Shown in pieces: positions 45,209 to 54,634 of a stretch of 64,000 nucleotides of DNA (positions are counted from its first letter, which is position 1; every line of letters starts with the position of its first letter). The stretch is from CAVPUA01 sp963828015. Lineage in GTDB: Bacteria; Actinomycetota; Actinomycetes; Mycobacteriales; Jatrophihabitantaceae. Below the pieces are notes generated by a model. The model searched no databases. It was not told the origin of the DNA and saw only the letters and a program-made list of their open reading frames with translations. The stretch is from contig CAWHCD010000002.1 of the NCBI GenBank assembly GCA_963828015.1, positions 185,878-249,877 of the forward strand, read 5' to 3'. Made by a program: the position numbers and the translations under genes.

Positions 45209-46450
45209 CCGGTCGGGTGATCCTGGTCGGAGGTGGCCCCGGCGCCGACGACCTCATCACCGTCCGCGGGCTGGATCGCTTGCTGGCCGCCGATGTCGTC
45301 ATCAGCGACCGGCTCGCGCCGACCGGTCTGCTGAGTCGGTTGCGTCCCGGCGTCGAACTGATCGATGCCTCGCGGACCCCGGATCATCGGACGCTGACCT
45401 ACGACGAGATCGTCGAGTTGATGATCAGCCGCGCCCGGGCCGGCCAGACCGTCGTCCGGCTCAAGGGCGGCGACCCGTTCGTGTTGGCGCACGGGCCACA
45501 GGAGGTGCAGTCGTGCACCGCGGCCGGCATCGCGGTCGAGGTCGTGCCCGGGTTGACCAGCGCGATCGCGGCTCCGGTCCTGGCCGGGGTACCCCTGACC
45601 GCGACGGACGGCGCGGCCGGGTTCACCGTCGTCTCCGGTCATCTGGCGCCCGACGATCTGCAGAATCCCCTTGATTGGACGGCTATTTCCCGGTCGGGAA
45701 GCACCATCGTGGTGCTCATGGGCATGCGCCACCTAGCCGCGATCACCACGCGGTTGCTCGCCGAGGGACTCGACCCCAGCACGCCGGCCAGCTGTGTGGC
45801 CAATGCCAGCCGGCCCTCCGAGCGGGCCGTCCACTCGCCGCTGAGCGAGCTGGCCGAGCGGGTGACCGCGGCCGAGCTCTCCAATCCGGCCGTCGTGATC
45901 ATCGCCGGCCGCCCAGTCACCCCGGCGCAACGCACCCTCGTGCTCGGCGGCAGCCGCTCGGGCAAGTCCCGCTTCGCCGAGCAACGGCTGGCCGGCGCGT
46001 CGGCCGTCGACTACCTGGCCACTGCGACCGGCGGCGACGATCAGGAGTGGCGTGAACGAATCCGGGCCCACCAGGAGCGACGGCCCGCGACCTGGACGAC
46101 GATCGAGACCGCTGACGTAGCCGCCCACCTCAGCATCGCCGGTGCGCCGACCCTGCTCGACAGCGTGACGACCTGGCTGGCCCGGGCCATGGACGAATGC
46201 GGATTCTGGGCCGGTGGTGCGCAAGCAGATGCCGCGCTCGCAGAGCGGGTTGATCGCTTCTGCGCGGCCTGGGCCGACACGAGCCGGAGGGTCGTCGCAG
46301 TCAGCGACGAGGTCGGCAGCGGGATCGTGCCCGACACCGCCTCCGGACGCCGAATTCCGCGATGCGCTGGGACTGCTCAACCAGCGCCTGGCCGCGACGG
46401 CCGACGAGGTCTATCTGGTCACCGCCGGCATCGGGCGCCGGCTGGCATGA
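45205..46450 (+). CDS. cobA-cobU: Fused SUMT (CobA) and cobinamide kinase/guanylyltransferase (CobU), one frame break
   Basis: Residues 1-245 are uroporphyrinogen-III C-methyltransferase: VILVGGGPGADDLITVRGLD, VVRLKGGDPFVLAHGPQEVQ and VVPGLTSAIAAPVLAGVPLT. With no stop between, from about residue 248 CobU begins: RTLVLGGSRSGKSRFAEQRL (P-loop), DYLATATGGDDQEWRERIRA with the guanylated His region, and DEVGSGIVPDTASGRR. An extra A in cgaattcc near 46353 shifts the frame; without it, SGRRFRDALGLLNQRLA, the usual CobU end, continues to the stop at 46450. It joins the first and a late step of corrin making in one protein. Confidence 0.88.
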
Positions 46451-47220
46451 ACGTCCGAGGGCTGCGAAACGCTCTGAGCATGTTCACGATCACGCCGGTG
46501 CGCTGGACCGGTGAGCTTGATCCCGACGAAGCCCGCGCGACGATCGACTGGCTGCCGTTGCTAGGCGTGCTGATCGGCGCGGTGGCCGGGCTGCCGGTTG
46601 CCCTCATCCGCGCGCAGGCGCCCCAGGCCGGCTGGATCGGGGCGGTCATCGGCATCGGTGCCCTGGCCGTGATCACCCGCGGACTGCACCTGGACGGGCT
46701 GGCCGACACCGCCGACGGGCTGGCCAGCCGCGAACCCGCTGCCCAGGCGTTGGACATCATGCGGCGCTCGGACATCGGCCCGTTCGGCGTCCTCACGTTG
46801 ATCTTCGTGCTCGGCCTGGACATCAGTTCGCTGGCCATCGTCGGCGGGGGCGACTGGCGCCCGGTGGCCGCCCTGGCCGTCGCTGCGGCCACCGGTCGGG
46901 TCGCCGTGCTGCAGGCCGCCCATCACGCCGTGCCTTCGGCGCGCCCGACCGGCTTCGGGGCGCTGGTCGCCGGTTCGGTCTCCACCGGCATGGTGCTGGC
47001 GCAGACCGCCGGCGTCCTGGTGCTCGGGGCCGCTGTGGCCTACTGGAGCGGCGCGAGCCCCTGGCAGTGGGTGGTCATCCAGGGCCTGGCCCTGCTGGTC
47101 ACCGGCGGGGTGCGCACCCATGTCGTCCACCGGCTCGGCGGGGTCACCGGTGACGTGTTCGGGGCGTTGCTCGAGACCGGAGTCGTACTCACCCTGGTCG
47201 GCATCGCGTTGGTCAACTGA
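46447..47220 (+). CDS. cobS: Cobalamin synthase CobS
   Basis: 257 residues from an ATG overlapping the cobU stop. Membrane enzyme that joins adenosylcobinamide-GDP and alpha-ribazole (phosphate). The family start is LRNALSMFTITPVRW. The Asp-rich motif TRGLHLDGLADTADGLASRE binds metal, and MRRSDIGPFGVLTLIFVLGL follows. Several helices run to the end. In the longer frame it appears attached to cobA-cobU only because of the upstream frame break; it is a separate gene. Last gene of the riboswitch-led operon. Confidence 0.94.
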   Translation: MNVRGLRNALSMFTITPVRWTGELDPDEARATIDWLPLLGVLIGAVAGLPVALIRAQAPQAGWIGAVIGIGALAVITRGLHLDGLADTADGLASREPAAQALDIMRRSDIGPFGVLTLIFVLGLDISSLAIVGGGDWRPVAALAVAAATGRVAVLQAAHHAVPSARPTGFGALVAGSVSTGMVLAQTAGVLVLGAAVAYWSGASPWQWVVIQGLALLVTGGVRTHVVHRLGGVTGDVFGALLETGVVLTLVGIALVN

Positions 47221-47773
47221 GCTCGCGATAGCCCGCTGCGTCGACGGCGAAGATGGCCCCGTTGCCGATCGAGGGCCACGCGGCCTCGGTTGCGCTCTCG
47301 CCCTGTACCCAGCCCAACGCGAGCCGGATCGCGTCGCCATGACTGACCACGACCGTATCGACCTCGAGTTCACGTAGGGGCTCGAGGAAGGCGGCCATCC
47401 GGTCATACACCGCGCCGATGCTCTCCCCGCCGCCGATGGCGACGTTGCGATCGCTCCAGTCGACCTCGCCCAAGGCGGCCGCGGCGGTGGCCGACGCCAG
47501 CCCCTGCAGCACCCCGAGCTGCTGCTCGCGCAGCCGCGGGTCGCTGACCGGCGCGAGCCCGAGCCGCTGGCCGATGATCGCCGCGGTCTGCTCGGCCCGG
47601 ACCAGGTCGCTGCTGATCAGGTTGGCTTGGGGCCGAAGTACGGCGGCGAGCCGTTCGCCGGCGAGCGCGGCCTGCTCACGGCCCCGCTCGGTGAGCTCGG
47701 GATGGCTGGTCTGCCCCTGCACCCAACCGGCCCGGTTCCACTCGGATTCGCCGTGGCGCACCAGATAGATCAC
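47213..47773 (-). CDS. Histidine phosphatase family protein, possible alpha-ribazole phosphatase
   Basis: 186 residues. Catalytic RHG motif MIYLVRHGESEWNRAGWVQG at the start, SSDLVRAEQTAAIIGQRLGL, LREQQLGVLQG with the acid/base Glu, and VVVSHGDAIRLALGW with the second His. Its end overlaps the cobS end on the opposite strand by 8 bases. The pathway needs an alpha-ribazole phosphatase and none other is in the window, so this is a candidate; phosphoglycerate-mutase-like roles are equally possible on sequence. Confidence 0.85.
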   Translation of the reverse strand: MIYLVRHGESEWNRAGWVQGQTSHPELTERGREQAALAGERLAAVLRPQANLISSDLVRAEQTAAIIGQRLGLAPVSDPRLREQQLGVLQGLASATAAAALGEVDWSDRNVAIGGGESIGAVYDRMAAFLEPLRELEVDTVVVSHGDAIRLALGWVQGESATEAAWPSIGNGAIFAVDAAGYRELS

Positions 47774-47807
47774 CGGCTCATCATGGCAAGGCCGGGGGAG
47801 CGGGTCG

Positions 47808-48137
47808 TCAGTGGCTGGTCGAGCCGGAAGCGGTCAGGATGATCACGCCGAGCACGATCACCACGATGCCGACGATGCCGACCGCGTTGAGTCGTTCGTG
47901 AAACAGCACCGCGCCGAAGATCGCCACGGCGGCCGTGCCCACCGCCGACCAGATCGCGTACGACACCCCTACGTTGATCGTCTTCAGGGCCGGGATGAGG
48001 ATGAGGAACGAGGCCACATAGCTCACGACGACGATCAACGTCGTCCACAGGTGGAACCCGTTGGCCAGGTCGCGCAGGTGCAACGTGCCCACGACCTCGG
48101 CCCCGATGGCCAGGAACAGGTAGAGCCAAGCCAGCAT
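47808..48137 (-). CDS. Small multidrug resistance (SMR) transporter
   Basis: About 109 residues from the ATG at 48137 (MLAWLYLFLAIGAEVVGTLH). Four helices, with the essential Glu of helix 1 in AIGAEVVGT, then YAIWSAVGTAAVAIFGAVLF, the SMR signature of helix 3. It exports cationic drugs or guanidinium-like compounds as a proton antiporter. The longer open frame to 48191 adds an Arg-rich stretch untypical of the family, hence the shorter start. Confidence 0.9.
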   Translation of the reverse strand: MLAWLYLFLAIGAEVVGTLHLRDLANGFHLWTTLIVVVSYVASFLILIPALKTINVGVSYAIWSAVGTAAVAIFGAVLFHERLNAVGIVGIVVIVLGVIILTASGSTSH

Positions 48138-48201
48138 CACGCGCCGCCGGTTGGTGCGGCGTTGTGTCTGCTCACGGTCGGGCCCTCCCACGCTGGCCCG
48201 C

Positions 48202-49629
48202 TCAGGCTAGCGCTGACTCGACCGCAACGGGCGCCGGTGGCGTCTCGTGGGTCTTCCACGAGTCGCTGCGTAAGGGAATCAGCGCCAGGGGCACACAGAC
48301 GAAGACGACCGTGCCGCCGATGAGTGCAGCCTCATAGGCCCACAGCGGCAAGCCCTGCGCGGTCGAGGTCGGGAACAGCGAGAGGGTGATCCCGAACAAG
48401 CAGACCAGTCCGCCCGCGCCGGTCACGGTGTAGAGCCCGATCCGCTTGCCGGGGATGCGGTAGGGACGTGGTACGTCGGCCTCGGAGCGCCGCAACTTGA
48501 TCACGGCGGAGAGCATCAGGATGTAGAGCAGCAGCGACATGTTGGTCTGGATCAGCGCGAACATGAACCAGGCGTTCTGCACCGAGCCCAGCAGGTGGTA
48601 GCCCAATGCCAGTACCGAGCTGATGCTGGCCTGCAGGATGATGATCGCGGCCGGCATGCCGTTGCGGTTCTCCCGCTGGAACAGCGGCGGCAGATGTCCG
48701 CCGTCGCGGGCGGCCACCATCAATCCGCGCGAGGGGCCACCGAGGATCTGCACCAGTGCGGCCGCGAGCCCGAGTACCAACATGCCCGCGAAGACCGACG
48801 TCATCCAGCTGGCGTGGATGCTGGCGAACAGGATCTTGGCCGCCTGCAGGACGCCCGTGACGATATTGATCCGGGCCGACGGGATGACGACGCCGATGCT
48901 CAGCGTCAACGGCACGAACAAGATGAAGCACAGGGCCACGGCGATGACGTTGGCGCGGGGAATCGTCCGGCCGGGGTTGGAGATGTCGCCGGCGTGGATG
49001 GCCGAGATCTCGATGCCCATGAACATCAGCAGGGCGCCGGAAAGGAAGGCCAGGTCGCTGCTGTCCAGATGCGGCAAGTAGGCGCCCGGACCGGTGGCCA
49101 TGGCGATCGGGTGGCCGGTGATGATCCAGTTCAGGGTCAGCCCGCAGATGATCAACGTCGGCGCGACGACGCCGCACCCGACCGCGAACCAGGTCAGCAC
49201 GTTGGCCATGCGCAGACCGCGTAGCGCGAAGAAGGTGGCGATCCAGGTGACCGACACGATGATCACGATCAGGAACGCGCTGTTGTTCTGGATACTCGGA
49301 TCGATCACGAACGCGGCCTGCAGGGTGATCGTGCCCATGATCCCCGGCCAGGCGACGACGAAGCTCGCCCACTCGATCCAGATGACGAGAAAGCCCCACG
49401 TCTCGCCGAAGGCCATCCGTACCCATTGATAGATGCCGCCGGTCTGCGGAAAGGTCGAGCCCATCTCGGCCGAGGCCATGGCGGTCGGCACGAGGAACAG
49501 CACGATGGCCGCGACGATAAGGATGATCGCGCCGAGACCGAAGGTCGCCAACTGGGGCGTGGTGTTGACGTTGGCCAGGAAGCTGAACGTGAAGATGCCC
49601 AGCGACCAGATCCCGAAGACCTTCTTCAA
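48202..49629 (-). CDS. APC-family amino acid permease
   Basis: 475 residues with about 12 helices. It opens FGIWSLGIFTFSFLANVNTT. The helix 1-2 area includes PTAMASAEMGSTFPQTGGIY and QWVRMAFGETWGFLVIWIEW, the consensus of the amino acid/glutamate-GABA type permeases. ISAIHAGDISNPGRTIPRAN, a further APC family signature, follows. No frame problem. Substrate likely an amino acid or related compound. Transcribed alone, 14 bases from the facing end of the HerA-type gene region. Confidence 0.88.
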   Translation of the reverse strand: MKKVFGIWSLGIFTFSFLANVNTTPQLATFGLGAIILIVAAIVLFLVPTAMASAEMGSTFPQTGGIYQWVRMAFGETWGFLVIWIEWASFVVAWPGIMGTITLQAAFVIDPSIQNNSAFLIVIIVSVTWIATFFALRGLRMANVLTWFAVGCGVVAPTLIICGLTLNWIITGHPIAMATGPGAYLPHLDSSDLAFLSGALLMFMGIEISAIHAGDISNPGRTIPRANVIAVALCFILFVPLTLSIGVVIPSARINIVTGVLQAAKILFASIHASWMTSVFAGMLVLGLAAALVQILGGPSRGLMVAARDGGHLPPLFQRENRNGMPAAIIILQASISSVLALGYHLLGSVQNAWFMFALIQTNMSLLLYILMLSAVIKLRRSEADVPRPYRIPGKRIGLYTVTGAGGLVCLFGITLSLFPTSTAQGLPLWAYEAALIGGTVVFVCVPLALIPLRSDSWKTHETPPAPVAVESALA

Positions 49630-49685
49630 TGCCGAGGTCCTCCCTGGCTGAGGTAGGCCGAGTCTAAATGATCTTCTGCGGCTGG

Positions 49686-51050
49686 TCAGCTCATCGGGAC
49701 GCCGACGTCGCTACCGCCCTCTGTGGTCAGGCGGGCGCCCATGCGGACGAAGGAGGGGGTCGGGATGAACGTGCCCGCCAGCAAGGCCTCGCCCTGGACG
49801 AAGAAGCGCGAGGCGGCCAGCATGTCGGCCGGCGCAAAGCCGAACACGCTGGTGAGTTCGGCGATGTCACCGGGGGAGTTCATGCGCATGAGCGCGAGGT
49901 TGTCGCACTGCGAGAGCACCTGCGGATGGATCTTGGACGGCCGTTGGGTCGAGAGCAGCAGCCAGAGTCCGTACTTGCGGCCCTCGGCGGCGATCTGAAT
50001 CAGCCGGTTGACCAGCGCGTGCTCGACCGGGGTCCGCGGCTCGCTCGGGCAGATGTTGTGCGCCTCATCGAGCACGATCAGGGTCGGTGTGCGCTTCTCG
50101 CGGTCGGCCCACAGGTTTTCGATGAGGTCCAACGCGGCCACGAGCGGCTCGTGCGGATCGCGGAATCCGGTGAGGTCCAGCACGGTCAGCCGGGCGCCGT
50201 CGGCGAGCACCTCGCTCGCGGAGAGCTGGTCGGCGGCCCAGACGTCCCAGTCGAGCAGCCCCAGGTTCTCGATCCGCTGGGCGAGACCGGTCTCGTCACC
50301 GCTGCGCAGCTTGGTGACGACCGCGCCCAGGTCCTGCGAACTCAGCGAGGCCATGTCGTGCAGGAACTGGTTGTATTCGGCCCGGTCGACGAGCGGCTGC
50401 AGCTGCAGCACCGCGGCCTGCGCCGCCAGCGGCATCGTCGCGAATCGCGCTCGCAGCGGGCGATCAGCGGTCGGTCCGGTGCCGAGTACGCGGATGTCGG
50501 CGGCCTTGATGGCGGCGGCCTCCTCCGGCGTCGCGTCCGGCCGAACGGTGGCCAGGGAGACGAAGTCGGCGTTCGGGTCGAGCACGGCCATGCGCAGTTC
50601 GGTCCCGAGCAGGATCTGTTCGAGGATGACGCCGAGGGCATACGTCTTGCCCGAGCCGCTCTGCCCGCACAAGAACGTGTGGCGCCCGAACCCCTGCGCA
50701 CGCAGCAGTGCGGCCACCTCGACGCCGCTGGAGGTCCAGCGCCCGATGGGCAGCGACGCCTTCGCCGCGGCCTGCAGCGCAGTCAGGTGCTGGGGCGCGG
50801 CCGGAGCCGCCGTGCCGTTGCGAAAGGCCTGGCGCCCCGATCGTTCGGGGGCGCCGTCGGCGCCGATCGCGCCGAGCAGCACGCCGTGGGCCTCGGTGTC
50901 GGCGCCACCGGCCTGAAGGATCTGCCCGAGCTGCTCGATGCCGTCTGCGCTGATCAACACGACCAGGTCACCGGCCAGAACGGCGTGCGGACCGCCGGGG
51001 CTCACGGTGAACGTGCGCCCGTCCAGGGAGTTCGCGATGGATTGATTCAC
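49686..51050 (-). CDS. HerA/VirB4-like (DUF87) ATPase
   Basis: 454 residues. A beta-barrel-like N-terminal region of about 130 residues leads to Walker A, TFLCGQSGSGKTYALGVILE, near residue 140. AVLDPNADFVSLATV follows, and Walker B with ILVLDEAHN-type sequence, TPTLIVLDEAHNICPSEPRT, lies near 330. VNRLIQIAAEGRKYGLWLLL with LLSTQRPSKIHPQVL after it matches the HerA/FtsK sensor regions. Such proteins translocate DNA or act as hexameric motors. No NurA-type nuclease is next to it. The LuxR-type gene lies 9 bases upstream on the same strand. Confidence 0.87.
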   Translation of the reverse strand: MNQSIANSLDGRTFTVSPGGPHAVLAGDLVVLISADGIEQLGQILQAGGADTEAHGVLLGAIGADGAPERSGRQAFRNGTAAPAAPQHLTALQAAAKASLPIGRWTSSGVEVAALLRAQGFGRHTFLCGQSGSGKTYALGVILEQILLGTELRMAVLDPNADFVSLATVRPDATPEEAAAIKAADIRVLGTGPTADRPLRARFATMPLAAQAAVLQLQPLVDRAEYNQFLHDMASLSSQDLGAVVTKLRSGDETGLAQRIENLGLLDWDVWAADQLSASEVLADGARLTVLDLTGFRDPHEPLVAALDLIENLWADREKRTPTLIVLDEAHNICPSEPRTPVEHALVNRLIQIAAEGRKYGLWLLLSTQRPSKIHPQVLSQCDNLALMRMNSPGDIAELTSVFGFAPADMLAASRFFVQGEALLAGTFIPTPSFVRMGARLTTEGGSDVGVPMS

Positions 51051-51059
51051 GGACGTAGG

Positions 51060-53579
51060 TTAGTCGTTGAGTAGGCCGCGACGGCGGGCATCGGCGACCG
51101 CCTCCCGGCGCCCCGGCACCCCAAGTTTGCGGTAGATCGCGCTCAGATGAGTCTTGACGGTGTTCACCGAGACGTAGAGCTGCTCGGCGATGTCGGCGTT
51201 GCGCATCAGGGTAGGCAGAAAGACGAGCAGGCTCAGCTCGCGCTCGGTCAAGGAGTTCGCCAAGGGCGGGTACGGGACCGGTGCGCTCTGCTCCTCGACG
51301 TGCGCCAGCACCCGGACGAGGAACGGGTCGGGCCGGGCCTTGCTGTGGCTCAGCCGTTGCAATAGCGGGGTCAGCTGAGTTGCTTCGAGCACGAACGGTC
51401 GCACGAGCGCGTCCGGCCGGGCCAGTTCAACCGCTTTGGCGATGGCGGCCAGTGCGGCGGCATCATGACGATCTCGTTCGTGGCCCAGCGCCGTGCCGAT
51501 CAGCTCCTCGACGGGCGACGTCAGCGCAGTTGTACCGGCCGATACCCCGGTGGCCTCGAACCAGGCCAGTGTTCGCCACTCGTCCAGCAACGGCGTCGTC
51601 GGTCCCTCCGGGCGCCCGGCGGTCAGCTGCTCCAGGGCCGGATTGCTTCCCTGCGACACCTGCAGCCGCGCCTCGATGATCGTCAGGGCGCGCGACACCA
51701 GTTGATTGGGCAGGCCGGCGACACAGGCGCGAACCCGCCCGATCGCCTGGCCGCAGGCGCCGCGTTCGTCACGTAGTAGATGGACGAGTGCGGCGGCCAG
51801 ATAGGTGGTGGCCAGGTAGGGCAGGTCGTGCCACCCCGACTCCTCGGCCAGCGCGAGAGCCAGCGTGATCTCCTCCTCCGCGGCGCACAGGTGACCGCGG
51901 CAGGCGTGTCGGAAGGCGAGGTTGCCGTGCAGGCAGACGGCGAGGAACGGGTAGTCACTGCGGTCGTGATCGAGCTGGTCGCTCGCGTCGGCGAGGTTCA
52001 CGGCAGCCTCTGCGAGCTGGCCGTTCCAGAGCTGACCACGGGCCAGCGCCAACGTGGTCGCGAGCCGATAAGCGGGAGCGGCCGGAAGCTCATCGGCTGA
52101 AGTGGCATCCAGCTGACGTAGGGCGCGCGGCGCCAAGCCCAGCTGAACGTCGGCATCGTCGACCAGCCAGGCCGCCATCACCTCCAGACAGGCCAGTAGC
52201 GCGTCCAGCGATGGCGAGCCGTTCGGTCCCAACCGTCGGGCGGTGCGCAGATGACGAGCCATGCCGATGGCATCCTGGGACCCGTAGCTTCCCAGGGCGG
52301 CGGCGGCTGCGACTTCGGGGTCGGTCGCGGTCAGCGTGCGCGGGAGCCCGAGCAGGAGCTGGGACAGGCTGCGCCCCTCGGGGCTGAGCATGAGGTGCGC
52401 GGCCGAGCGCGTCGCGTAGCGCGCCAGCTCGGACCAGTCGCCGGCGGCGGCCAACTGGCGGCAGGCGTCGAGGGGGCGTTCGTTGTCGGCGAACCAGGCC
52501 GCCGCGCGCCGGTGCAGCGTGGCACTCAGCGTTGGGTCCTCCGCGGCCAGCCGTTGGCGGAGCAGGTCCGAGAACAGGTGGTGGTAGCGATACCAGCGCC
52601 GGTGCTCGTCGAGGGCGTTGACGAACAGATGTTCCCGTTCGAGCAGCTCCAACGTGTATTGCCCATCGTCGTGCCCGGTGAGCGCATCGGCCAACGGGGC
52701 CGAGACCTCGCGCACGATGCAGGTGCGCAGCAGGAACGAGCGCACGTGCGGCGATTGGCGCTGCAGGACCTCGACGCGGAAGTAGTCGGCCACGCTGCGC
52801 GAGTCGCCGGTGAACTCCTGGATCGCCCGGTCGACGTCGGTTCGGCCTTGCAGGGACAGAGCGGCGAAGCGTAGGCCGGCGGCCCAGCCTTCGGTGCCCT
52901 CCACCACCTTCGACAGCTGCTCGGCATCCAGGGCCACGTCATGGTGGTGCAGCAGTAGCGCAGCCTCGGTCGGCTGGAAGGCGAGATCGGCGGTATGGAT
53001 CTCGCGCAGCCCGCCGCTCAGGCGCAGCCGCTGGATCGGCAGAGCCGGCTCGGTGCGCGAGGAGAGGACGACCGATAGGAGGTCGGCGTTGATCCGCAGT
53101 GCGCTGGCCAGCGTGGGCATGGCCGGACGTCCGTCGATCAGGTGCAGGTCGTCGAGCACCAGGGTGATGCGGGTGGGTAGCTGCGCCCAGGCCTGCAGGA
53201 CGCGGCTGACGAACTGCCGGTCGAATGCGGGCGGGGCGCGCAGCGTGCGCAAGGTGCTGTCCGAGGCCACCGAGTCGCCGGCCTGCAAGGCGCTGAGGAT
53301 GCGGCTCCACAAGATCGCCGGATCGCCGTCCTCGGGTTCGAGGGAAAGCCAGGCGACCGCTTCGGGGTGACGGGCGGCCCAGCCGGCCAACGCCACCGTC
53401 TTGCCGGCGCCGGCCGGTGCGGTGACCAGCACGATCGCACCGTCCGCGACTGCTGAGTCCAGGTCGTTGTCGATACGGCGACGGCGCACGAGACCGTCGG
53501 GTAGACGGGGGGCGGAGAAGCGCCTGTCGCCCGTGGCTGCGTGCTCTAGTTGGCTACTAGTAGTCACCCTGGCTCCCAC
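51060..53579 (-). CDS. MalT/LAL-type LuxR transcriptional regulator
   Basis: 839 residues. The N-terminal ATPase has Walker A IVLVTAPAGAGKTVALAGWA and ITLVLDDLHLIDGRPAMPTL as Walker B. A long helical repeat middle (about 350-760) is typical of TPR-like signal domains. The C-terminal LuxR helix-turn-helix reads LTERELSLLVFLPTLMRNAD, then IAEQLYVSVNTVKTHLSAIY and RKLGVPGRREAVADARRRG. It likely binds a small inducer and ATP, then activates transcription. The N-terminus is uncertain by a few codons (GTG at 53567 also fits). Confidence 0.92.
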   Translation of the reverse strand: MGARVTTSSQLEHAATGDRRFSAPRLPDGLVRRRRIDNDLDSAVADGAIVLVTAPAGAGKTVALAGWAARHPEAVAWLSLEPEDGDPAILWSRILSALQAGDSVASDSTLRTLRAPPAFDRQFVSRVLQAWAQLPTRITLVLDDLHLIDGRPAMPTLASALRINADLLSVVLSSRTEPALPIQRLRLSGGLREIHTADLAFQPTEAALLLHHHDVALDAEQLSKVVEGTEGWAAGLRFAALSLQGRTDVDRAIQEFTGDSRSVADYFRVEVLQRQSPHVRSFLLRTCIVREVSAPLADALTGHDDGQYTLELLEREHLFVNALDEHRRWYRYHHLFSDLLRQRLAAEDPTLSATLHRRAAAWFADNERPLDACRQLAAAGDWSELARYATRSAAHLMLSPEGRSLSQLLLGLPRTLTATDPEVAAAAALGSYGSQDAIGMARHLRTARRLGPNGSPSLDALLACLEVMAAWLVDDADVQLGLAPRALRQLDATSADELPAAPAYRLATTLALARGQLWNGQLAEAAVNLADASDQLDHDRSDYPFLAVCLHGNLAFRHACRGHLCAAEEEITLALALAEESGWHDLPYLATTYLAAALVHLLRDERGACGQAIGRVRACVAGLPNQLVSRALTIIEARLQVSQGSNPALEQLTAGRPEGPTTPLLDEWRTLAWFEATGVSAGTTALTSPVEELIGTALGHERDRHDAAALAAIAKAVELARPDALVRPFVLEATQLTPLLQRLSHSKARPDPFLVRVLAHVEEQSAPVPYPPLANSLTERELSLLVFLPTLMRNADIAEQLYVSVNTVKTHLSAIYRKLGVPGRREAVADARRRGLLND

Positions 53580-53668
53580 GCCGCGCCTACTGGGTGTGAG
53601 TGCGGCTCGCCGAGACTAGCAGGGCGTCGCCCGAATACTTATGCGGATTTTATACCGAAGCACGGCAA

Positions 53669-53896
53669 TTAGCGTGGTACAGCGGCTAAGAACCGAACGA
53701 GAGGATGCAGGGCGAGCACGGTAAGACCGAGTGCCTCGACCCGGCGAACCAGGCCGAGTAGCGCCGGTTGATCGCGCAGCAGGCCGATGAGGACGGTCTG
53801 CCCGTCGACGTGCCGCGCGCTCACGTTGCCGAACTCGGCGAGTTCGTGATCGGGCAGCACACCGTCGATCCAGACTTCGTAGAGTGCGGCCTTCAT
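53669..53896 (-). CDS. Small conserved-looking protein, 75 residues
   Basis: ATG at 53896 gives MKAALYEVWIDGVLPDHELA, then EFGNVSARHVDGQTVLIGLL and RDQPALLGLVRRVEALGLTV. The pattern (a strand, an acidic turn, a second strand, an amphipathic helix) suits a small alpha/beta fold. The longer frame to 53983 adds low-complexity residues and is not favoured; TCGGGGAACC-like DNA upstream shows no clear ribosome site. Function unknown. It lies upstream of the LuxR-type gene on the same strand. Confidence 0.55.
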   Translation of the reverse strand: MKAALYEVWIDGVLPDHELAEFGNVSARHVDGQTVLIGLLRDQPALLGLVRRVEALGLTVLALHPLVRFLAAVPR

Positions 53897-54016
53897 CGGG
53901 TCTCCCATGCGTGCTGGTCCCCGAGTATGAGCGGTGCGCTCGCCCGGGCGCGTCATCCTCAGCGGGTGGGATTCATATGCCAAGTGTCTGTGGCCCGTTC
54001 ACGTAGCCTCAATCGG

Positions 54017-54382
54017 GTGACGGCAGAGCAGACCCCCACGCACGCCAGAGGGATCTCGCGCGTGCGCGACGCGGTCCGCCGGCTACCGGGCGGGACGCTC
54101 GGCTGGCGCATCATGATTTCGATCGTCGGCTTTCTGGTGATCGTGGTCGGCATCGTGTTGCTCCCGCTGCCCGGCCCCGGTTGGCTGATCATCTTCGCCG
54201 GCCTCGGGCTCTGGGCGACCGAGTTCCGTTGGGCCGCACGGCTGCTGACCTGGGCCCGCGCACAGGTCATGCGCTGGACGCAGTGGCTGCTGCGTCAGTC
54301 GCGGTGGCTGCAGGCACTGGTCGCCGTTCTCGGTGTGGCGCTGCTCGCCGGGGTTGCGTTCATTTCCTGGAGCATCTTCTGA
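54017..54382 (+). CDS. PGPGW-motif (TIGR02611-type) membrane protein
   Basis: 121 residues from a GTG. After a basic start (SRVRDAVRRLPGGTLGWRIM) come a helix ISIVGFLVIVVGIVLLPLPG, the family motif PLPGPGW, a second helix LIIFAGLGLWATEFRWAARL, and a third near the end (LVAVLGVALLAGVAFISWSI). Small putative membrane protein found in many actinobacteria; role not known. The tRNA gene follows 55 bases later. Confidence 0.82.
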   Translation: MTAEQTPTHARGISRVRDAVRRLPGGTLGWRIMISIVGFLVIVVGIVLLPLPGPGWLIIFAGLGLWATEFRWAARLLTWARAQVMRWTQWLLRQSRWLQALVAVLGVALLAGVAFISWSIF

Positions 54383-54437
54383 TCGCGCGCGCCGTGTAGT
54401 CTGGCGCAGCGCAATCCGGTCGACAGTCAGCGATTGC

Positions 54438-54509
54438 GGGCGATTAGCTCAGCGGGAGAGCACTGCCTTCACACGGCAGGGGTCACTGGTTCGATCCCAG
54501 TATCGCCCA
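54438..54509 (+). tRNA. tRNA-Val (anticodon CAC)
   Basis: A full cloverleaf can be read. Acceptor GGGCGAT pairs with ATCGCCC; the D arm is GCTC-agcgggagaGC; the anticodon stem is CTGCC/GGCAG with loop TTCACAC, giving anticodon CAC for GTG codons; the T arm is CTGG-TTCGATC-CCAG. The discriminator base is A. The CCA end is not fully encoded. DNA after it changes in character to an accessory, phage-like region, so the gene may be the integration site; no repeat of its 3' end was found within the window. Confidence 0.95.
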
Positions 54510-54634
54510 CCCTTACGTAATCCCCGGATTTACTGGCCTACAAGCACTTGAGCCAATCGACCAAGTAGCCCTCGGGCTATCCCTGGGCGATTCGGGTTCC
54601 GGCGGGCGATGCCTTCTACCGAAGGAGAGCCGAA

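Noticed and set aside
45205..47220. A 671-residue CobA-CobU-CobS triple fusion
   Set aside because: The join of CobU to CobS depends on an extra A near 46353. Without it CobU ends at 46450, and cobS has its own ATG in a 4-base overlap.
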